Shown here piece after piece: positions 46,676 through 56,800 of a stretch of DNA of 64,000 bases (within the stretch, counting starts at the first letter, position 1; every line of letters begins with the position of its first letter). Origin of the DNA: Rs1 sp000416275 (GTDB lineage Bacteria > Pseudomonadota > Gammaproteobacteria > Pseudomonadales > Balneatricaceae); NCBI GenBank assembly GCA_965243635.1, contig OZ251574.1, positions 3,410,001-3,474,000 of the forward strand, written 5' to 3'. A program made the position numbers and the translations under genes. A model generated the notes under the pieces. It was not told the DNA's origin, ran no database searches, and worked only from the letters and a program-made list of their open reading frames with translations.

Positions 46676-47874
46676 AATTTAGCCCGCTCATTTTGTTGAT
46701 CTATGACGAGCTCTGCGCTGGGTTCTCGAGTATTGGGCAAGGTATTTGTCAGCTGCAGATCGGCACTCATTAGCTTTTCTAAATGCAGTACTCCGGCACT
46801 GGGGCCCGCCTGACATGCCAGACGAGTTTGCCCATCACTGTGCAATTTATCTAACATCGCCCGCTCTAAATTGGAAATCGGGGTCAAGCGGCTACTCGAC
46901 TGTATAATCCTAACTCGACATGTGCCACAGCGCCCCTTTCCATGACACAAATTCGCATGCGGGATGTCGTTTAAAATGGCTATTTCTAAAAGAGTAGGCC
47001 CTACCTCTGCTGTTATAACTGCGCCATCCGCATAGTGTATTTCAACAAATTCCCGGTATTTTCTAAGGCGCATGTATCTAGCCATAAAGATTAAGGCGAT
47101 TAATATTGCGTAACCGAACAGCCAATAGTTAGTTTGCCTGGCCATTGCCTGAGAGGCGAGCTGATACTCCAATGCGCTATGTTTAGCCGATTGTTTAGCC
47201 TCCAGTGGCTGCTCGAGCAGGCTAGCTGCACTTAATGAAGGGCGCTTATCGTCTTCTTTATTAGCATATTTAAGGATTGCTGACTGCTGACTCGCCAGCG
47301 CTTTTATGTGCACCGCATCGCGCCCCGCTTCGACAAAGCCTAATAGCGCAAATGTGGGAATAGCGACCACTAAAGGATAGGCAAAGGGAGCTATTTTAGG
47401 CCACCAGCTTTTTAACTTAATCCAAGTTAACAAGCCAATACAGCCGTGCACCCATGCGAGGATAACTAACAGCACTTGCCGCAGTCCAGCCATCGGTGAG
47501 TCAACCCACATATACGATAGGAACACCGTAAAATTTGCCTGTACGCCCAGTAAACTCTCGCCAAGTTTGATCGCTATAATATGCGGAATCAACAGCGGGA
47601 TAATCAGCAGGGAAGAGCACAGCTGTACTTTATCTGGCGTTGAGATCCGCAAAGTATTTCTAAAATAAAGGGCACGCAAGCCTAATAGTGGATGCAACAA
47701 AAGCGCCAGTATCAATATAATTTCTGTGGGAAAAGTCGTCCAGAAGGCAAAGAAGTATGGTCGAGTAGCATCTAGCAGCTCGAGCGAAACAATCCCCACA
47801 GTAAGATTTAATAAATGGGTACTAATGAAAGCAAACAGCACCAATCCGGAAATAATATTTAGTTTTCTTAGCAT
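46672..47874 (-). CDS. Membrane cytochrome-like protein with C-terminal [2Fe-2S] ferredoxin domain
   Basis: The 400-residue protein has about five or six N-terminal helices (residues 5-180), a linker, a last helix near 250-265 and a plant-type ferredoxin domain from about 277. The cluster ligands are Cys310, Cys316, Cys319 and Cys354 (CX5CX2C...C). His20, His61, His98 and His143 lie in helices and could bind haem. From memory, the N-terminus (SGLVLFAFISTHLLNLTVGIVSLE) resembles the membrane-ferredoxin sensor half of rhizobial-type class III adenylate cyclases, but no cyclase domain follows. It is coupled to the MscS gene. Confidence 0.75.
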   Translation of the reverse strand: MLRKLNIISGLVLFAFISTHLLNLTVGIVSLELLDATRPYFFAFWTTFPTEIILILALLLHPLLGLRALYFRNTLRISTPDKVQLCSSLLIIPLLIPHIIAIKLGESLLGVQANFTVFLSYMWVDSPMAGLRQVLLVILAWVHGCIGLLTWIKLKSWWPKIAPFAYPLVVAIPTFALLGFVEAGRDAVHIKALASQQSAILKYANKEDDKRPSLSAASLLEQPLEAKQSAKHSALEYQLASQAMARQTNYWLFGYAILIALIFMARYMRLRKYREFVEIHYADGAVITAEVGPTLLEIAILNDIPHANLCHGKGRCGTCRVRIIQSSSRLTPISNLERAMLDKLHSDGQTRLACQAGPSAGVLHLEKLMSADLQLTNTLPNTREPSAELVIDQQNERAKL

Positions 47875-47929
47875 TAACAGTCTCTCTGGCTCATCGACAT
47901 TTATTTTTTTTATATTTTTGCTGAATCCG

Positions 47930-47987
47930 TGACTTCAAAGTAAATACAGAGCTGGTGCTATGTGTTGCAGTGGAGTCACAGATGCAG
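47930..47987 (-). mobile_element. 209 bp family, decayed copy 5 (about 58 bp)
   Basis: The left end CTGAATCCGTGACTTCAAAG is joined to the right end GCTATGTGTTGCAGTGGAGT, so the middle of the element is missing. It lies 56 bp upstream of the ferredoxin-type gene start, in its promoter region. Confidence 0.65.
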
Positions 47988-48228
47988 TTTCCCTAAGCAA
48001 TCTCTGCACAACTTACAGCAAGATAACTAAGAGTGGCTTCTCAGCGCTATACTAATCAACAATTGGGTCGCATGCAAAACAATACCCAGTAAAGTAAAAC
48101 AGTCAGACAGGCTGCACACCCGTGAGACTAGCCATTTTCAGAGAACCACTACTCACAGAATCTCAATTACCCAACTTTAAACACAGTGCTGTTTTTAAAA
48201 ACACTGAGAGCGCTGGGTATATTAAATA

Positions 48229-48437
48229 CCTGAATCCGTGACTTCAAAGTGAATACAGAGTGTAAGATATTGGCTCTACGGTGGAATTGAAAAATCTTAG
48301 CTGCAAGCTCATATGCGTCCTGCATTCGCTAAATAAATGCATCCATGCATAAAACCCGTAGGTTCAGCGGGTATTTTTCTAACCGCTGTAGAATCAATAG
48401 CTTGCGCTATGTGGTACAGTGAAGTCACTGATTCAGG
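48229..48437 (-). mobile_element. 209 bp miniature inverted-repeat element, copy 3
   Basis: A full copy in opposite orientation to copies 1 and 2 and also exactly 209 bp. Ends are CCTGAATCCGTGACTTCA and TGAAGTCACTGATTCAGG. Flanks read AAATA and TAATA. It lies 28 bp past the pgi stop, so pgi transcripts probably read into it. Confidence 0.85.
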
Positions 48438-48464
48438 TAATATGCTGCCATTGAAGTTGCCCAT

Positions 48465-50048
48465 TCAAGTTAAATGCTGTTTGACTAAGCTCATTAACCC
48501 TTGGGTAGACGGGTCATAATCGCCGCTTTGATCTTTTATATCACCGCTAAGCTCAGTCGCTAAACGCTTGCCCAACTGCACTCCCCATTGATCGAAAGAG
48601 TTTATATTCCAAATGGTGCCCTGCACGAACACTTTGTGTTCGTAGAGCGCAATCAGCGCCCCTAAATTATGCGGGGTCATTTGATCGAGTAACAGCACGT
48701 TACTGGGCCTATTTCCCGGGCAACTGGCATGAGTTTGCGGACCTGCACCGCGATCACCATTCATAAACGCACTCGCCTGCGCCAGCATATTGGTCAGTAG
48801 CGCAAAGTGATGCTCGGGGCTTTTTTCACTGGTTTTTAAAGAGGCGATAAAATCGATGGGCACGAACCTAGTGCCTTGGTGCAGCAACTGGAAAAAGGCA
48901 TGCTGGCCATTGGAGCCGGTTTGCCCCCAGACGATCGGGCCCGTTGCGTAATCGATAGCTAGCCCTTCAACATCTACAGACTTGCCATTACTCTCCATAT
49001 CTAGCTGTTGCAAAAACGCCGGCAGTTGATGTAAAGCTTGATCGTAGGGAATGATCGCCTGGGTTTCTGCCTGCAGAAAGTTAATGTACCAAATGCCAAT
49101 TAAAGCCATAATCACCGGCATATTTTTTTCCAGTGGAGTGTCTAAAAAGTGCTGATCCATGGCATGAGCGCCCTCTAAAAGCTCAATAAAGGCTTGATAG
49201 CCAATAGATAGCGCTATTGGCAAGCCAATGCTCGACCACAGTGAATAGCGTCCGCCAACCCACGCCCAAAACTCAAAGATGTTTTCTGTTTTTATGCCAA
49301 ATTCCAGCGCCGCCGCTTGATTGGTTGACACTGCAACAAAATGTTTTGCGACATCTTGCTCCGTGGCTTTCTCCAAGAACCAGCTTTTGGCGCTGTTCGC
49401 ATTTAACAGAGTTTCCTGAGTAGAAAAAGTTTTAGTCGAGACGATAAACATGGTCGTGGCGGGGTCTAATGCCCCCAGCACTTTGTTAATATGCAAGCCA
49501 TCCACATTAGAGACGAAATGTACGCGCATATTTGAGTCACCTTGTTGCAATAGCGCGCGACAGACCATATTAGGACCTAAATCTGACCCTCCAATGCCTA
49601 TATTGACAATATTTTTAATCGCCTTACCGCTATACCCTCGCCATTCACCACTGCGTACTTTATCACTAAATACTTTTAACTTTTCCAAGCTGGCGCGAAT
49701 TTCTGGCATCACATCTCTGCCATTCACTTCTACCGGCTCAGCACTACGATTGCGCAATGCAGTATGTAACACCGGACGTTTTTCCGTGACGTTAATAATG
49801 TCACCGGAAAACATTTGCGCCCTTCTCTGGCGCAGTGGCGAGTGCTCGGCCAGTTGCAGTAAGCAGGCTAACACGTCTGCAGAGAGCAAATTTTTTGAAT
49901 AATCCAAAAACAACCCATCTAAGCGCAAACTCATTTGTTCAAACCTTGCTGGGTTGTCAACAAAAGCATCGGCAATGCGCTGGTCTTTAGCGTTTTCCGC
50001 TAGTTTTTGCAGCTTTTTCCAAGTAACAGACTGACTGAGGTTGTACAT
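48465..50048 (-). CDS. pgi: Glucose-6-phosphate isomerase
   Basis: Pgi interconverts glucose 6-phosphate and fructose 6-phosphate. The 527-residue protein has both family signatures: VGGRYSLWSSIGLP (about 263-276) and the C-terminal NINSFDQWGVQLGK, together with the active-site HFVSNVDG. The ATG at 50048 starts MYNLSQSVTW, like the family. The frame to 50111 adds an AT-rich unrelated leader and is rejected. It is monocistronic. Confidence 0.96.
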   Translation of the reverse strand: MYNLSQSVTWKKLQKLAENAKDQRIADAFVDNPARFEQMSLRLDGLFLDYSKNLLSADVLACLLQLAEHSPLRQRRAQMFSGDIINVTEKRPVLHTALRNRSAEPVEVNGRDVMPEIRASLEKLKVFSDKVRSGEWRGYSGKAIKNIVNIGIGGSDLGPNMVCRALLQQGDSNMRVHFVSNVDGLHINKVLGALDPATTMFIVSTKTFSTQETLLNANSAKSWFLEKATEQDVAKHFVAVSTNQAAALEFGIKTENIFEFWAWVGGRYSLWSSIGLPIALSIGYQAFIELLEGAHAMDQHFLDTPLEKNMPVIMALIGIWYINFLQAETQAIIPYDQALHQLPAFLQQLDMESNGKSVDVEGLAIDYATGPIVWGQTGSNGQHAFFQLLHQGTRFVPIDFIASLKTSEKSPEHHFALLTNMLAQASAFMNGDRGAGPQTHASCPGNRPSNVLLLDQMTPHNLGALIALYEHKVFVQGTIWNINSFDQWGVQLGKRLATELSGDIKDQSGDYDPSTQGLMSLVKQHLT

Positions 50049-50320
50049 AATAACGCTCACAAATTTAGTTTGATTGTTGTTTTTTACGTAATAATACGTA
50101 AAAAACAACAAATATTCAGCATATAAAGCAAATAAGTGGGAAAGTTACAAGATTTTATAAATAATCAAAGAAGATAATATTTTCGAGGGCGGAGGATTTA
50201 AGCTCCATGCTCGCCGACAGCAGGGAGTAGAGAACAGAGAGCAGCGATTATCAACGGCACAGCGGGTTATTAATCATCGGTTAACCCACTGTAAATCAGC
50301 CTGATTTGGAGCTGGATGAA

Positions 50321-51055
50321 CTAAGCGCTATTTTTACAAATAGCTAAATACTGAGCCACCACGCTCTCCATACCTTGCTCAATGCATTCAACCGTTAACA
50401 CATGACCAATTGACACTTCTAGTACCTTTTCTATGCTGAGAAACTTAGCGAGGTTTTGCAAATCTAGATCGTGTCCGGCATTGATCTCGATCCCCAGCTC
50501 CCGGGCCTTAGCCGCCGCCGCTACATAGTCGGCAAAGATTTGCGACTGGGTTGCAGTGCCGTAACTAGCGGCGAATGCCTCTGTATAAAACTCAACCCGA
50601 TCACAGCCTGAATTGGCGGCCAGTGCTACGTGTTCAACATTTGCATCTAAAAAGATAGCGGCGCGAACTCCGGCCTTTTTTAGCCTGGCACAAGAGTCTT
50701 GTACCATTTTCATATCTTGGATTAAATCCCAACCATGATCAGAGGTTAACTGGTCGGGAGCGTCTGGCACTAATGTGCATTGAGTGGGTTTAATCTCCTC
50801 CACTAAACGCAAAAATTCTGCCGATGGATAACCTTCGATGTTGTATTCAACCTCGGCATTATCAGCGAGCAAACGGCCTAATTCATAGGCATCTTGCATG
50901 GTTATATGACGTTCGTCTTGACGTGGGTGCACGGTGATCCCCTGCACGCCCAAGCGGATAAATTTCTTGGCAAACTTCAATACATTTGGAAAATCTCTGC
51001 CTCTTGAATTTCTCAACAAGGCAATTTTATTTAAATTAACGCTTAACTTTGTCAT
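50321..51055 (-). CDS. pdxJ: Pyridoxine 5'-phosphate synthase
   Basis: PdxJ condenses 1-deoxyxylulose 5-phosphate with 3-amino-2-oxopropyl phosphate, the ring-closing step of vitamin B6 synthesis. The 244-residue TIM barrel has LSVNLNKIALLRNSRG, GITVHPRQDERHI, VEFYTEAFA and INAGHDLDLQNL, the conserved active-site segments. Length fits (243 in E. coli). The usual partners era-recO and acpS are not adjacent here. The gene stands alone. Confidence 0.95.
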   Translation of the reverse strand: MTKLSVNLNKIALLRNSRGRDFPNVLKFAKKFIRLGVQGITVHPRQDERHITMQDAYELGRLLADNAEVEYNIEGYPSAEFLRLVEEIKPTQCTLVPDAPDQLTSDHGWDLIQDMKMVQDSCARLKKAGVRAAIFLDANVEHVALAANSGCDRVEFYTEAFAASYGTATQSQIFADYVAAAAKARELGIEINAGHDLDLQNLAKFLSIEKVLEVSIGHVLTVECIEQGMESVVAQYLAICKNSA

Positions 51056-51120
51056 CTAACTTTCTCACTTAACTGCAATAGATAATTTCATCAATAAACA
51101 CCACCTAGGGCAAGCGCTTA

Positions 51121-51225
51121 GCTTATAGCTTATAGCTTATAGCTTATAGCTTATAGCTTATAGCTTATAGCTTATAGCTTATAGCTTATAGCTTATAGCT
51201 TATAGCTTATAGCTTATAGCTTATA
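51121..51225. repeat. Heptamer tandem repeat (GCTTATA)x15
   Basis: Fifteen perfect tandem copies of GCTTATA, with partial units at each side, upstream of the pdxJ start. A period of seven is not a multiple of three and the tract is intergenic. Perfect identity points to recent slippage expansion. Confidence 0.97.
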
Positions 51226-51228
51226 GTA

Positions 51229-51390
51229 TAATCCGTGGTTCCACAGTGAATACATAGTGTAATCTATTGATTCCACAACGATATTAAAAAACACTCACTG
51301 CACCCATAGATTTAATGGTCGCTTTTATAACCGAAATAAATTCAATAACTTACGCTATGTAGTGCAGTAAAACCACCGATATCAACCCTA
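51229..51390 (-). mobile_element. 209 bp family, decayed short copy 6
   Basis: It resembles copy 4 along its length (AATCCGTGG, GTGAATACATAGTGTAAT, a GCACCCATAGATTTAATGG core, then GCTATGTAGTGCAGTAAAAC) and lacks the same central palindrome. Both ends are degenerate. It directly abuts the heptamer tract. Confidence 0.65.
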
Positions 51391-51480
51391 CCTAAAAACT
51401 GGCTATGATTTTTAGTAAATCTTATCAAATAGCCGCTGTAATTACGCTGACTATTGTCAATAATCCACGACTAACTAGTC

Positions 51481-51660
51481 GAGACATCTGCATAACTTAC
51501 CCGGAGGGTATGGTAACTGCGCTCGGTAATACGCCGTTAAAAACCGGCTCGATATGCTCATTTACACCTGTAATACCCATAAAAGAGGGGCACACTGACT
51601 CCGCTATCTCGCCGGTTTTTTCCTTATTTTACCTTCGCTCGCAGCGTTATGCAGAGGTCT
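51481..51660 (-). mobile_element. Palindromic miniature element, copy B, 180 bp form with nested insertion
   Basis: The ends GAGACATCTGCATAAC and GTTATGCAGAGGTCT match the 64 bp family. A perfect 6 bp direct repeat CTAGTC flanks it at 51475-51480 and 51661-51666. Relative to the 64 bp copies, about 116 bp are inserted after CGCTCG. The hexamer CGCTCG recurs at the other side of the insert. The insert has its own inverted arms, AAAAACCGGC and GCCGGTTTTT. Confidence 0.82.
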
Positions 51661-51993
51661 CTAGTCGGTAATAATTTTGACGCATTACCGATAACGGTGA
51701 AACCAGCTTAAGTTCTGAGCAGGATATAAAATCATACCTGATTAGCCCTGTGTCTCCGCCATAGCAAAAGATGCTTTTAATCTCTTCTCTGTGCTCAGAG
51801 GAAAAACAAAACACTAGCTGATTAGCACTGCGTCTTCACAGACTGGCCTAAAGTAAAAAAATTTACAAATATGTGACTTGGCCATAATCTAAACAATTAT
51901 TAAATCATAGAAACATATTACAACTTCTTAACTTGTTGAAATTAAATATTTTGTTAGATAGTCGCGATTTTTAGACGCCGACAGCTAGCCAAC

Positions 51994-53877
51994 TTAGCAC
52001 CAAATTTTATCGGCCAAGCCACTGGATCGCAGCGTTGATCTAGTCACCGCTTGTTTTAATATTTGCAAATTGCCAAAGAAGGTAAAATTATTTTTTGCGC
52101 GAGTAATCGCCGTGTAAATGAGCTCTTTATTGACCACCCTGGCATTTTGCGCCAATAAAAACATCACGTGATCGAATTCCGAGCCCTGACTTTTGTGCAC
52201 AGTCATGGCAAATACGGTTTCGTGTTGAGGTAGCCGACTGGGAAGAACACCTCTGATGACCCCGCCTTGTTCAAACCATACTTTAAGCTGACCGCTCTCC
52301 TCGTCATAGCAAGTGACGCCTATATCACCATTGTATAGCTGCATTGGATTATCGTTGCGAGTGATCATAATAGGGCGGCCAACATACCAGCGATTATCCG
52401 CATCTTTAATGGTGGTGCGCTGAAAGTGCTCTTCTATTTGCTGGTTTATCCGCTCGACACCAAAACTGCCGACCCGCATTGCACACAGCACTTGAAACTG
52501 ATTAAACAGCGTCAACAGCTGTTTGGGATCATTGAGTTTACCCATCTGGCTAATATACTGCTGATAACCTTTTAGAATAGGTGCTAATATTTGCTGATCA
52601 TTTACCGTATCCGCAGTCGCTTGAATAACCTGTAAGTCTGCATAATCACCTTGTAAAACTGCGACAGATTGACGACTATCGCCCTCGTTGCAAGCTTTAG
52701 CGAGCGCACCTATGCCACTAGTTGCTGAAAATCGATAGCTTTTCTGTAAAAAAGCCAGCTGATCGGCAAAGGGATATTTAGAGACTTCACTTTGTTGGAA
52801 ACCACAGCTGATCGCTAAATAATCCGCCTGTTGCTGAGAGTAGCTGGCCATTTTAGGCACCGCGCAAATATCACCTAGCACTGACCCCGCTTCGACCGAC
52901 GCGAGCTGATCGCGATCACCGATCAAGATCAGCCGGGTCTGCTCGGACAATGCCGCGACTATATTAGCCATCATCGGCAAGTCGATCATCGATGCCTCAT
53001 CAATCACCAGTAAATCAGCCAGCAGTGGATTATCTGCATTATGGATAAACTGATTACTTTTTGCACGAGCGCCGAGCAGCCGATGGATGGTTTTCCCCTG
53101 CTCTGGAATCAAGGCTAGCACTTGCTCTGGTATATCGAGCTTTACTTTAGCGGCGGCAATCGACTCTGACAGTCGCGCGGCCGCCTTTCCGGTTGGCGCT
53201 GCCAGCTGGATGATAGGCCTGCGCCCGAGGGATAATTGGCTTTCAATGTAGATCGCTAAAAGCTTAGTGACCGTAGTGGTTTTTCCGGTTCCCGGCCCGC
53301 CGCTAATCACACTAAAGCGATGCGCAGTGGTAATCGCCGCCGCCACTCGCTGCCAATCTGGCTGCTCTGCACTACTAAAATAACCATCTAGCTGGCTTTT
53401 TAAATGAACGGGATCTAAGGCTTTCACATCCTGCTGATTAGATTGCGGCACAACCGCGGGCATTAACTTGGCGGCCACTTTGCACTCGTACTGCCAATAT
53501 CGATACAAATACAGCCGATTATTATCGATCACTAACGGGCTGAGTTCAGTACCGCTGGCCAGCATCTGCACATCCGCTATCAATTTCCCGTCAACTGCGG
53601 CCTCCGCCCACCCTTGATTAGACAAAATCTCATCCGCCTCACTGACCAGCTGTGCCGGCCAGTGTCCGATAGTATCCGCTACATTTTTCATATTGAGACA
53701 GACATGCCCATCGGCTAACTGATAACTGACCAGCGCACTCAGTAGTAATTGATAGGGGTTACTGTCGGGTAGTTGTCTGACCAGCCACTGGGCAAACTTA
53801 ACATCAATGCTCCTGAGCATTTGCTGTTTTTGTACTTTATCTAATAGTACAAATAACTGCTGTTGTGCAACTTTCAT
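51994..53877 (-). CDS. recD: Exonuclease V (RecBCD) alpha subunit RecD
   Basis: RecD is the fast 5'-3' superfamily 1 helicase of RecBCD, which processes double-strand breaks. The 627-residue protein has Walker A ISGGPGTGKTTTVTKLL (about 194-210), LLVIDEASMIDLPMM (motif II), LIGDRDQLASVEAGSVLGD, and the C-terminal TVHKSQGSEFDHV and YTAITRAKNN motifs. Length fits E. coli RecD (608). Its ATG overlaps the recB stop by 4 bases. Confidence 0.96.
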   Translation of the reverse strand: MKVAQQQLFVLLDKVQKQQMLRSIDVKFAQWLVRQLPDSNPYQLLLSALVSYQLADGHVCLNMKNVADTIGHWPAQLVSEADEILSNQGWAEAAVDGKLIADVQMLASGTELSPLVIDNNRLYLYRYWQYECKVAAKLMPAVVPQSNQQDVKALDPVHLKSQLDGYFSSAEQPDWQRVAAAITTAHRFSVISGGPGTGKTTTVTKLLAIYIESQLSLGRRPIIQLAAPTGKAAARLSESIAAAKVKLDIPEQVLALIPEQGKTIHRLLGARAKSNQFIHNADNPLLADLLVIDEASMIDLPMMANIVAALSEQTRLILIGDRDQLASVEAGSVLGDICAVPKMASYSQQQADYLAISCGFQQSEVSKYPFADQLAFLQKSYRFSATSGIGALAKACNEGDSRQSVAVLQGDYADLQVIQATADTVNDQQILAPILKGYQQYISQMGKLNDPKQLLTLFNQFQVLCAMRVGSFGVERINQQIEEHFQRTTIKDADNRWYVGRPIMITRNDNPMQLYNGDIGVTCYDEESGQLKVWFEQGGVIRGVLPSRLPQHETVFAMTVHKSQGSEFDHVMFLLAQNARVVNKELIYTAITRAKNNFTFFGNLQILKQAVTRSTLRSSGLADKIWC

Positions 53878-56800
53878 CGTTCGCCCTCAAATAATCGATC
53901 TAAGCTTTCTATCAACTCTCTTTTAGGTTTGCTATAAAACACTCCCGATTCAGCACCGACAGACATGCCCCTTAAAAACAGATAAAAGACGCCACCGATA
54001 TCTTTATCGTAATCATAATCAGCCAATCGACTGCGCAACAGTCGGTGCAGTGCCAAGGTGTAAAGCACGTACTGGAAATCATAGCGGTGATCGATCATCG
54101 CCAATTGCATATTGTCTGCTTGATAATCACTGAGCTGATCGCCCAAATAGTTGGATTTATAATCAATCACATAATATTGACCATTGGCCCGAACCGTCAG
54201 ATCGATAAACCCTTTCAACATACCGGCGACTCTAGAAAACACTAAAGCGCCGGCGCGCTGCGATAGCGGCTCATGAGCTGCCAGTAACTTATTAATAGTC
54301 GTGCAATCTATCGCTTTAAAGGGCAGTATAAACTCCATCTCCACCAGCCTATTGGCCGGGGTAATCGAGCGGAGCGTAAAGTTCTGCTCGGCGCTTGGGG
54401 TCGTCAAAACCACATCCAGGGATTGATCAATAAACGCCGCCAGTGTCGGCAGCCAAGCCAAATCATAGCCAGAGAGTGGCAGTTTCTGTGCAAGTACCGC
54501 CAGCAACTCACTGTTATCGGCCGAGGAGAAGTCTATCTCTTCATAAATGCTGTGTAAAAAAGTACCGGCAACCGCCCCTTTAGCAAAACTAAAGATGCTC
54601 TTTTCCACGGGATCGCTCACTAATAGCTCGCTTTCATCGAGCACTTCTAAGTCTAAGTGGTCATTTTCTAACGCTGTTGAGTGCGCTAGGCCGACCTGCG
54701 AATTAATCAGCGGTGCATGTTGCGCATCTTTGGCGAGTGCTGAATAGCTGGTGACCCGCCACTGATGATTTATCACTCGCTGAAAATTCCGTGCTCGCAG
54801 CACTGTGGCAGTGTCTGTTTGCCGATCTGCCAGATCATCAATTAATGCCCCAAACAACTCACCCTGCTCTAGGTCAATCGCCGTCGCATCGATAGTCTGT
54901 ATATCTGCACACTGCTGCGCTAGCAGTTGCAGCACTTGCGGCAAATCCAGATCATTTAAATGCACCGCTGGTTGATCGGCATCTGCAGATTTAATGTAGG
55001 TTAAAAGGTAGCCGATGGCGGTTTTTTGCCAGACACTTTTTTTACGCAGACAAACATTGGCCATGCCGATAAAACAGGCTTGCGCCGCCCGGGTAATCGC
55101 GACGTACAAGAGCCGCAGATCTTCAGCTAACTGCTCTTTTTCTATCTGTTGCTGATTGTCAGTGGTCTCTAAATCGAGAATCGCCTGACCGGCATCGTCG
55201 TGAAATAATATGCTGCTCGCTTGACGATAACGACAGGCGAAAGGGAGGTATACAATTTCATACTCTAAACCCTTCGACTTGTGAATGGTAATCACTGTCA
55301 CTCGCGATCTATCACTGTCCAAACGCAACTGCTGCTCCTGTGACTGATTGGCAGGCTGCGCTCTCTTGTCCTGTAAAAAGCGAATCAGCGTCTCGTTAGA
55401 TTCTAATTCGGCACTCGCCTGCTGCAGTAGCTCCGCCAAGTGCAGGTAATCAGTTAGGCGCCTCTCCCCTTCATTAAAGCTCAGCCAGCGCTGCGCTAGG
55501 CCCCGTTTTTGCAGCAGAGCATGCAGCATCGCCAGCACGCCTGAGCGCCACCAAATCTTACGATAATCAACAAACTCTTCCACCAGCGCTTCCCACGCCA
55601 GCTCATCTTGATTTAAATCGAATAATTCTCGGGCGTTGAGCTGTAACAACTCAGTCGCTAGCGCGGTGCGCAATAAGCGCTCATTACTTGGCTCATTCAC
55701 CGCTTGTAAAATATACTGTAGCTCCCGAGCGCCATGGACTGTGTATACATTTTCACGATTCGACATAAACACTGAATCGACCTGCACTTGCAACAGTGCT
55801 TTTTGCACCAGCGCGGCCTCTTTTCTATCGCGTACCAAGACGGCGATGTCTGCAGGAGTGACCGGCTGATCATTCAATTTCGCGCTCTGCAATAATCGAT
55901 CGATTTGCGCAGCACAAGTGCTGGCGCTCTCTAGCAAATACTGGTCATTATTGAGCATCTCATCTCGATAGAAGAAAGATAAGGCGGGGATCGGCTGTGA
56001 ATTTATGGTTAAACTTGAAGCCTTGCTCGTAGCGCTAACCGGATAGAAGGGAATGTCTTGCTGGTAAATAAAAGCCGCCGGGGATCTGCCGAACAACTGA
56101 TTAGTGGCATTGATCATCGCCTTGCTCGAGCGCCAATTGGTAGCTAAGGTATAGTGCTTGACAACTTGTTGTCGCGCCTTCATGTAAGTGAAAATATCCG
56201 CGCCGCGAAAAGCATAAATAGACTGTTTCGGATCGCCAATCATTAGCAAACCTAACGCCTCTACGGACGAGTCAGAGCTGGAGTCAGGATCTTCCGCAAC
56301 ACTGCGGCTAATCTCAGACTCAGCTGCTATCGCACCGGGCTGCTCGGTTGGAATCGCATACAGCGTAGCAAAAATACTGTACTGCTCTGGATCGGTGTCT
56401 TGAAACTCATCGATAAGGGCGAACGGATACTGCTTACGAATCGCCTTTACCAGCGCATCACCAGACTCGCCTTGCAGCGCATGCGCTAATTTGTGCAGTA
56501 AATCATCAAAGCTCAGCTGTTGATTTTTTTGTTTTTCTATTTGCATATTGTGCCGCACGGCCGCTAACGCCTTACAAAAAATCACCGCTTTAAAGTTAAT
56601 TTGCTGTTCACAGAACTCCGCGATTTGCACGAACACCGGATGGCGCGGCACTGCCTCTGTCTTGGATTTATCTTCAAGCTGCGATTGCGAGAACTTTAGC
56701 AGCTCTTTAAAAGGTGCTTTTTCGCCGGCGGCAAACCCCACCAGTTTGGCGTACCAATTCGGCAAGTAACGCTTTGAATAGCTGCGTTTATCAACTGAAG

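Larger units (their letters stand above)
47875..48464. other. Intergenic region with one full and one decayed miniature element
   Basis: Nearly 600 bp without a supported gene between pgi and the ferredoxin-type gene. It carries the full element copy 3 and a 58 bp decayed copy. Confidence 0.65.
51056..51993. other. Repeat-rich 0.9 kb block between pdxJ and recD
   Basis: No gene is supported. In order it contains a 15-copy heptamer tract, a decayed copy of the 209 bp element, and a 180 bp palindromic element with nested insertion. About 300 bp of AT-rich sequence with nothing recognised lies before recD. Confidence 0.7.

Noticed and set aside
47995..48030. CTCTGCACAACTTACAGCAAGATAAC as a fifth copy of the 64 bp element
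   Set aside because: Only one end is similar and neither the GAGCGCAG core nor the other end follows. It may be a fragment but is not supported.
51121..51225. Heptamer tract as an origin iteron array or CRISPR
   Set aside because: Units are only 7 bp, perfectly contiguous and without spacers. No rep or dnaA gene or DnaA boxes are nearby.
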